From DASTBU01 sp035711845 (GTDB lineage Bacteria; Acidobacteriota; Vicinamibacteria; Vicinamibacterales; 2-12-FULL-66-21): a stretch of 17,776 bases of DNA. The notes under the pieces are model-generated. The model worked only from the letters and a program-made list of their open reading frames with translations, had not been told where the DNA came from and did not search any database. The stretch spans positions 1-17,776 of the forward strand of contig DASTBU010000143.1 of NCBI GenBank assembly GCA_035711845.1, given 5' to 3'. Numbering within the stretch: position 1 is the stretch's first letter; each line of letters opens with the position of its first letter. The translations under genes were made by a program, and so were the position numbers. Below, in pieces: positions 13,831 through 17,776 of this stretch.

Positions 13831-15150
13831 ATGTCTACAAACGTTGTGATGCCCCAGATGGGGGAATCGATCGCCGAAGGCACCATCGTCCGATGGATCA
13901 AGAAGATCGGCCAGACGGTGGATCGGGATGAACCGCTGTTCGAAATCTCGACCGACAAGGTGGACGCCGAGATTCCCTCGCCCGCGGCCGGCGTGCTGAC
14001 CGACATCAAGGTCAAGGAAGGCGAGACCGTTCCCGTCAACAGCGTGGTGGCCGTGATTGGCGCCGCCGGCGAGGCGGTGTCGGCGCCGGCGGGCAGCACG
14101 GCAGCGACGACCGCGGAGCCGGCCATGGCGGCGCCCGCGCGCGCCGGGGAAGCCGGTGCTACTACCGCGACCACCGAGGCGGCGGTCGGGCAGCCCGAAA
14201 CCGCGCCGGGAGCGGCAGCAGAAGTGGGCGGTCCTCCGACCAGGGAGGAGCTCCGACGCCAGAAGTCGTCACCGCTCGTGCGACGGATCGCGGCGGAGCA
14301 CAACGTGGACATCCGCGGCATCCAGGGCACCGGCATCGGCGGACGGGTGACGAAGACCGACATCCTCGGATACATCGAGTCAGGTACGCCGAGGCCGGCG
14401 GCTGCCCCGGCTGCGCAGGCCAGAATCCTCCCGCCGCCGGGCCCGGCATTCCGCCCGGGCGAGAACGTCCAGATCGTGCCGATGAGCGTGATGCGCAAGA
14501 AGATTGCCGAGCACATGGTCCTCAGCGCGCACACGTCGCCGCACGTGTATTCGGTCTACGAGGTGAACTTCGGGCGGGTCGCCGGGCTTCGCGAGAGGAA
14601 AAAGGCCGAGTTCGAGGCGGCAGGCGCCAAGCTCACCTACACCGCGTTCATCGCGAAATCGATCGTGGATGCGCTCCGCCAGTTCCCCGTCGTCAACGCA
14701 TCCATCGACGGGGACAACATCGTTTACAAGAAGGACATCAACCTCGGGATTGCCGTCGCGCTCGACAACGGGCTCATCGTTCCCGTGATTCGAAACGCTG
14801 ACGAGAAGAACCTGCTGGGATTGACCCGCGCAATCAACGATCTCGCGGCGCGGGCGCGCAGCAAGAAGCTGAACCCCGACGAAGTGCAGGCCGGGACCTT
14901 CACCATCACGAACCCCGGCGTATTCGGCGCGCTCTACGGCCTTCCCCTCATCAACCAGCCGCAGGTGGCGATTCTCGGCGTGGGTGGCATCGAGAAGCGT
15001 GCCGTCGTGATCGACGATGCGATCGCGATCAGGCCGGTGTGCCACCTCACGCTGGGGTACGACCACAGGTTGATTGATGGCGCCGAGGCCGGCCGTTTCC
15101 TGTCGTTCGTGAAGGAGCGGCTGGAGAACTTCGAAGAAGGATGGATGTAG
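13831..15150 (+). CDS. Dihydrolipoamide acyltransferase (E2) of a 2-oxoacid dehydrogenase complex
   Basis: The frame gives 439 residues from ATG 13831. The equally possible ATG 13825 adds two residues. Neither has a good ribosome site, and MSTNVVMPQMGES is the usual E2 N-terminus. A longer open frame back to 13711 overlaps E1-beta and is not protein-like there. Residues 3-77 form one lipoyl domain with the lipoylated Lys43 in ISTDKVDAE. An Ala/Pro-rich linker (82-135) leads to the E1/E3-binding domain (about 146-183, SSPLVRRIAAEHNVDIRGIQ). The catalytic domain (about 214-437) ends in DHRLIDGAEAG with His412 and Asp416 of the acyltransferase active site. The complex forms the core that E1 and E3 from the same operon bind. 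lipB overlaps its last 10 bases. Confidence 0.95.
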   Translation: MSTNVVMPQMGESIAEGTIVRWIKKIGQTVDRDEPLFEISTDKVDAEIPSPAAGVLTDIKVKEGETVPVNSVVAVIGAAGEAVSAPAGSTAATTAEPAMAAPARAGEAGATTATTEAAVGQPETAPGAAAEVGGPPTREELRRQKSSPLVRRIAAEHNVDIRGIQGTGIGGRVTKTDILGYIESGTPRPAAAPAAQARILPPPGPAFRPGENVQIVPMSVMRKKIAEHMVLSAHTSPHVYSVYEVNFGRVAGLRERKKAEFEAAGAKLTYTAFIAKSIVDALRQFPVVNASIDGDNIVYKKDINLGIAVALDNGLIVPVIRNADEKNLLGLTRAINDLAARARSKKLNPDEVQAGTFTITNPGVFGALYGLPLINQPQVAILGVGGIEKRAVVIDDAIAIRPVCHLTLGYDHRLIDGAEAGRFLSFVKERLENFEEGWM

Positions 15151-15836
15151 ACCGCGAGCTGCAGATACGCCGGCTCGGCACCGTTCCCTACGCCGAGGCG
15201 CTCGAGCTGCAGAAAGAGCTCGTCGAGGCGCGGAAGGCGGGCGCCATCCCGGACCAACTCCTCCTCCTTCAGCACCCGCCCGTCATCACGCTTGGCGTGA
15301 AGGCACGCAGCGATCGGTCGCACGTGCTCGCCAGCCCGGAAGCGCTCGACGAGCAGGGCGTCGAGCTGTTCGAGACCGGCCGCGGCGGCGACGTCACCTA
15401 CCACGGTCCGGGGCAGCTGGTCGGCTATCCCATCTTCGATCTGCGGCCGGACCGGTGCGACGTGCATCGGTACGTCCGCGATCTCGAGGAAGCACTCATC
15501 CGCGTGGCCGCGTCATTCGGAATCGCGGCTGGACGCGTGCCTGGTCTGACGGGTGTCTGGGTGGGCAACGACAAGCTGGCGGCGATCGGCGTCCGCATAT
15601 CGCGCTGGATCACGAGCCACGGCTTTGCGCTCAACGTTGGTACCAATCTCGATCGTTTCGGTCTCATCGTTCCGTGTGGGATTACCGGCCGCGGAGTGAC
15701 CTCCCTGGAGGTCCTGCTGGGCCGCACGGTGCCCATGCAGAGTGTGGAAGAGGCAGCCATCGAGGCTCTGGCCTTGGTTTTTGGACGCACGGTCCCTCAC
15801 GACCGGCAGAACCGCGCCCAATCCGTCGAACTCTAA
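15141..15836 (+). CDS. lipB: Octanoyltransferase (lipoyl(octanoyl) transferase)
   Basis: The 231-residue enzyme moves octanoate from acyl carrier protein to the lipoyl lysine of E2-type domains, the first step of lipoate synthesis. The signature ETGRGGDVTYHGPGQLVGYP (residues 78-97) includes His88. The catalytic Lys145 is in NDKLAAIGVRI, and the acyl-thioester Cys179 is in IVPCGITGRGVTSL. All are in place. ATG 15141 overlaps the E2 stop by 10 bases and has AAGG just upstream, so translation is probably coupled to E2, the substrate it modifies. No lipA (lipoyl synthase) is visible in the window. The length is within the usual range. Confidence 0.97.
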   Translation: MDVDRELQIRRLGTVPYAEALELQKELVEARKAGAIPDQLLLLQHPPVITLGVKARSDRSHVLASPEALDEQGVELFETGRGGDVTYHGPGQLVGYPIFDLRPDRCDVHRYVRDLEEALIRVAASFGIAAGRVPGLTGVWVGNDKLAAIGVRISRWITSHGFALNVGTNLDRFGLIVPCGITGRGVTSLEVLLGRTVPMQSVEEAAIEALALVFGRTVPHDRQNRAQSVEL

Positions 15837-15939
15837 GCACAACCCCGTCAGCGAGTTGCCGCTGAACCCCTGGTCCGACCCCAGAAATGTTGACGCGCGG
15901 ACGGAATAAGCATGCCTACCCTGGTGTTGTGTCCGATAC

Positions 15940-15944
15940 GGAGG
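15940..15944 (+). promoter_or_regulatory. Ribosome-binding site that sets the sigma factor start
   Basis: GGAGG lies 9 bases before ATG 15954. The upstream in-frame ATG at 15912 has no comparable site, so 15954 is the preferred start. The 117 bases between lipB and this start hold a weak hairpin (15848-15865, TCAGCG/CGCTGA) but no convincing promoter. Confidence 0.7.
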
Positions 15945-15953
15945 CCCAAGAGT

Positions 15954-16574
15954 ATGCGTCAGCCAGGGGCGGAACGGGAGCTCATCGGCCGCATGCAGGC
16001 GAAGGACAGCTCGGCGGTGGCCGAGCTGGCGTCCACATACGGACCGAGAATTCAGCAGCTCGCGCTGCGATACGTGAAGAACTGGGAAGATGCCGAAGAG
16101 GTGACCCAGGATGTGCTCTTGAAGGTGTACCGGAAGATTGATGCGTTCCGCGGCGACGCGGCGCTGTCGTCCTGGATTTACCGGATTACCTTCAACACGG
16201 CGATGTCGCGCCTGCGCAGCGCGCGCGTCAGCAGAATCAACGAAGTACAGCAGCTCGACAGCTTTGCGGCGGACACCCCCGACCGCGCGGTGCCGGAGCC
16301 GGCAGACTGGTCGTCGCTCGCCGACGATCAGGTCCTGCGCAACGAGATGCGCAGCCAGCTCGTGGAATCCCTGAAGCACCTGCCGGCGGTCTATCGCATT
16401 CCCGTCATCCTGCGAGACATCCAGGGGCTCTCGACGGAAGAGGCGAGCGCCGTGTTGAGGGTCAAACCGCAGACGCTCAAGTCGCGGCTCCATCGCGGGC
16501 GGCTGATCCTGCGCCAGCATCTCGCGGACTTCGCCGGCGGAGTGATGCTCCACACGCGCGACGCTGTCAACTGA
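15954..16574 (+). CDS. ECF-type RNA polymerase sigma factor (RpoE-like)
   Basis: The frame gives 206 residues from the ATG with the strong GGAGG site; starting at 15912 would add 14. Sigma region 2 is clear at about 24-90 (DAEEVTQDVLLKVYRKIDAF, then LSSWIYRITFNTAMSRLR). Region 4 lies at about 136-188 (HLPAVYRIPVILRDIQGLST, then LKSRLHRGR), separated by a short acidic linker. There is no region 1 or 3, as in ECF factors, which switch on envelope-stress or similar regulons when released from an anti-sigma factor. No anti-sigma gene follows: the next gene is convergent and abuts this stop. The regulon and signal are not readable from the window. Confidence 0.93.
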   Translation: MRQPGAERELIGRMQAKDSSAVAELASTYGPRIQQLALRYVKNWEDAEEVTQDVLLKVYRKIDAFRGDAALSSWIYRITFNTAMSRLRSARVSRINEVQQLDSFAADTPDRAVPEPADWSSLADDQVLRNEMRSQLVESLKHLPAVYRIPVILRDIQGLSTEEASAVLRVKPQTLKSRLHRGRLILRQHLADFAGGVMLHTRDAVN

Positions 16575-17417
16575 TCACTCCTCGATCGCGTTCTCCAGCA
16601 GGGTGCGTTCCTGCCGCGTGAGCGCGGGCTGCAGGATTCTGCGGACGCCTTCCCGATTCAATTCAACAGGCATGGCGGTAACGGCGGCTCTCAGCGGGCC
16701 GGCGTCCATCGCCACGAAGCAGGTGAACCGCCGGCGGCTTCCGGCGGCGATCGCGTCGACCGTTCGCGCGCACGCGGCACCGAGCGCGTAGGGGCCGGGT
16801 GGCCAGAGCACCGGAATCCGCGCGTTCAGGCCCGCGATCACGTGGGCCGGCAGTTCACGCGACAGGGGTTGCCCGGCCACTGCCGATTCTTCCCACGCGA
16901 CGACGGCGGAGCGCGGAGGCACGCCGACCAGCCGCAGGGAGATCTCGGCGCCGGATCCATCCATCGCGACCGCGACGAGCGCGCGCAGCGCCGACTCGAG
17001 CGCGGTGGGCGCAGAGCCAATGATGCGCGACGGCGGGACCTGCAGCTCGATCACGGCCCGCGCAATCAGCTCGCGCTGCCCGATTCCGGCGCAGACGATG
17101 GGCGTGCTGTCGCCGATGGCGATGAGGCGTCGGAGCAGTGCGAGCCCGGGCTCGCCGGCGTGCTCCGCGTTGCTGGCGGCAGCATCCGCGAGCACCACGA
17201 CGCTCGCACCGGCCGCCGCCTCGATCGCGTCGGCCGCCGTCACGCGCGTGGCGAAGCTGGCAATCGCCGCCGATTGGGTGATGTCGAGCGCCTTTCCGCG
17301 CGCGATCGCGCCTTCCGAATCGATCAGCCTGACCTCCGGCACGCGGTCTCCGGCCGCGAGCGCGTGTGCCACGGCTCCACCGAGCGCTCCCGAACCGATG
17401 ATTGCGACAAACGGCAT
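16575..17417 (-). CDS. Lactate/malate dehydrogenase-like protein lacking catalytic residues
   Basis: The protein has 280 residues, shorter than the usual 310 or so. The N-terminal Rossmann half is typical of the LDH/MDH family: IIGSGALGGAVAHAL (residues 6-20, GxGxxG at 8-13), LID with Asp33 fixing NAD over NADP, and GKALDITQSA (41-50). Later landmarks align by position, but active-site residues are missing. The arginine-rich mobile loop is replaced by SNAEHAGEPG (82-91). The Asp-x-x-Arg pair is ALESAL (139-144, Glu141 and Leu144). The proton-relay GEHGD is GVPPR (165-169). Malate or lactate turnover is therefore unlikely, but NAD binding is plausible. The frame is intact, so this is a divergent paralogue rather than decay. 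There is no clear Shine-Dalgarno. It converges on the sigma factor with no gap. Confidence 0.75.
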   Translation of the reverse strand: MPFVAIIGSGALGGAVAHALAAGDRVPEVRLIDSEGAIARGKALDITQSAAIASFATRVTAADAIEAAAGASVVVLADAAASNAEHAGEPGLALLRRLIAIGDSTPIVCAGIGQRELIARAVIELQVPPSRIIGSAPTALESALRALVAVAMDGSGAEISLRLVGVPPRSAVVAWEESAVAGQPLSRELPAHVIAGLNARIPVLWPPGPYALGAACARTVDAIAAGSRRRFTCFVAMDAGPLRAAVTAMPVELNREGVRRILQPALTRQERTLLENAIEE

Positions 17418-17445
17418 CTAACTAGACCGGGGGGCTTCGCCCCGT

Positions 17446-17501
17446 CCGCCTCCGCGAAAGCTTCGGCGAGGCTCGCCGAAGCGCCTGCGGCGCGAAGGCG
17501 G
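17446..17501. repeat. REP-like nested palindrome upstream of the dehydrogenase-like gene
   Basis: Inner arms GCTTCGGCGAG (17460-17470) and CTCGCCGAAGC (17472-17482) are perfectly complementary. Outer arms 17446-17456 (CCGCCTCCGCG) and 17491-17501 match at 10 of 11. A separate short hairpin GGGGCTTCGCCCC (17431-17443) lies beside it. The nested, GC-rich form resembles repetitive extragenic palindromes. I cannot count genomic copies from here. Confidence 0.7.
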
Positions 17502-17528
17502 CCGGCGTCGCGCGCCCGTGGCGCGCCC

Positions 17529-17590
17529 TAGTCCGTTGTGCGGCTCCACAACGTGTACAAAATTCTCGTTTCGAGCCGCATAACGGACTA
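17529..17590. repeat. 18-base inverted repeat with AT-rich 26-base loop
   Basis: Arms 17529-17546 (TAGTCCGTTGTGCGGCTC) and 17573-17590 match at 17 of 18 with the other strand. The loop (17547-17572) is AT-rich for this window and contains ACAAAATTCTCG. It could be a terminator-like hairpin or part of a mobile repeat. The outer end shares GGACTACGG (17585-17593) with the right end of array B. Confidence 0.65.
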
Positions 17591-17591
17591 C

Positions 17592-17748
17592 GGACCCGTC
17601 CGCGAATAAGTGTGCCACTCTGACCGCCGATGCATCCCGCCTGGCTGCGTTGCTCGTCGCTTACATACGGCCGGTATGCGCGCTCCTCGCGCCTGGCCAT
17701 GCGGGCGCCTCGACGCCCAGAGTGGCACACTCATTCGCGAACGGATCC
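17592..17748. repeat. 157-bp palindromic element with 31-base terminal inverted repeats (MITE/REP-like)
   Basis: The left arm 17592-17622 and right arm 17718-17748 match at 28 of 31 bases on opposite strands, sharing GTGTGCCACTCTG exactly. The 95-base core contains CATAC/GTATG around GGCCG (near 17663-17677) between weakly mirrored flanks. TA dinucleotides lie just outside (17589-17590 and 17749-17750), with one extra C on the left side. There is no coding sequence inside. It is the main content of the gene-free stretch 17418-17747. Confidence 0.72.
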
Positions 17749-17776
17749 TAACCGAGCAGCTGCTCCAGCTCGTCCG
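17748..17776 (-). CDS. Probable C-terminal end of a gene running off the right edge
   Basis: On the - strand the last bases read DELEQLLG followed by TAG, giving eight codons before the window edge. The residues are plausible for a helical protein C-terminus, and the sharp edge of the palindromic element at this stop supports a gene boundary. Nothing can be said about function, and the frame could be chance. Confidence 0.3.

Noticed and set aside
12165..14534. A 789-codon - strand frame opposite the E1 and E2 genes
   Set aside because: Antisense shadow of three well-supported enzyme genes, with no domain of its own.
15871..15884. GGTCCGACC palindrome resembling motifs seen near REP-associated transposases
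   Set aside because: Only a single 9-base palindrome with weak flanks and no transposase in the window. Too short to support.
15890..15922. Promoter TTGACG before the sigma factor gene
   Set aside because: The only downstream -10-like box (TACCCT) is 21 bases away, too far, and no other match fits.

Overview
The window is GC-rich throughout (about two thirds G+C by eye), densely coding, and reads as an ordinary bacterial chromosome with no phage, IS transposase, CRISPR array, tRNA or rRNA visible. Gene content (a Tad pilus operon with an extra AAA+ ATPase, an HU protein of the GRNPATGE type, a split E1-alpha/E1-beta 2-oxoacid dehydrogenase operon, a sigma-54 response regulator) and the minisatellite-like spacers suggest a member of the Acidobacteriota (Vicinamibacteria-like). 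That placement is an inference from gene style, not proof.

Layout. (1) Positions 1-6118, + strand: the 3' part of a Tad/Flp pilus operon: the end of a TadG-like protein, TadZ/CpaE, the secretion ATPase CpaF/TadA, inner-membrane proteins TadB and TadC, and a winged-helix plus AAA+ ATPase. A small membrane methyltransferase overlaps the last gene by 4 bases (6115-6879), and its N-terminus is encoded by an octamer repeat array. (2) 6978-7602, - strand: queF (preQ1 synthesis) and a stand-alone Smr-domain gene. (3) 7780-8079, + strand: an HU-family nucleoid protein with a good promoter and a shared bidirectional terminator. (4) 8226-9614, - strand: an NtrC-type sigma-54 response regulator. (5) 9897-15836, + strand: a small membrane protein, lpdA, E1-alpha, E1-beta, the lipoylated E2, and lipB. 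This is a near self-contained 2-oxoacid dehydrogenase module with its own E3 and the octanoyltransferase that starts lipoylation of E2. (6) 15954-16574, + strand: an ECF-type sigma factor with no adjacent anti-sigma gene, meeting tail-to-tail a lactate/malate dehydrogenase-like gene (16575-17417, - strand) whose catalytic residues are gone. (7) 17418-17747: a gene-free stretch packed with palindromic elements. The last bases look like the C-terminus of a - strand gene.

The most unusual signal is in the spacers. Three of them (6877-6995, 9659-9843, 11588-11755) are degenerate tandem arrays with a strict 7-base period. A fourth array (6123-6282) has an 8-base period and lies inside a coding region. 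Each array uses its own word, and two of them switch strand half-way so that they fold back on themselves. They resemble in style the heptameric STRR repeats of cyanobacteria. A second pattern is that queF and the sigma-54 regulator both carry an extended -10 box (TGNTACAAT) only 7 and 12 bases before the start codon, which predicts leaderless or nearly leaderless mRNAs.
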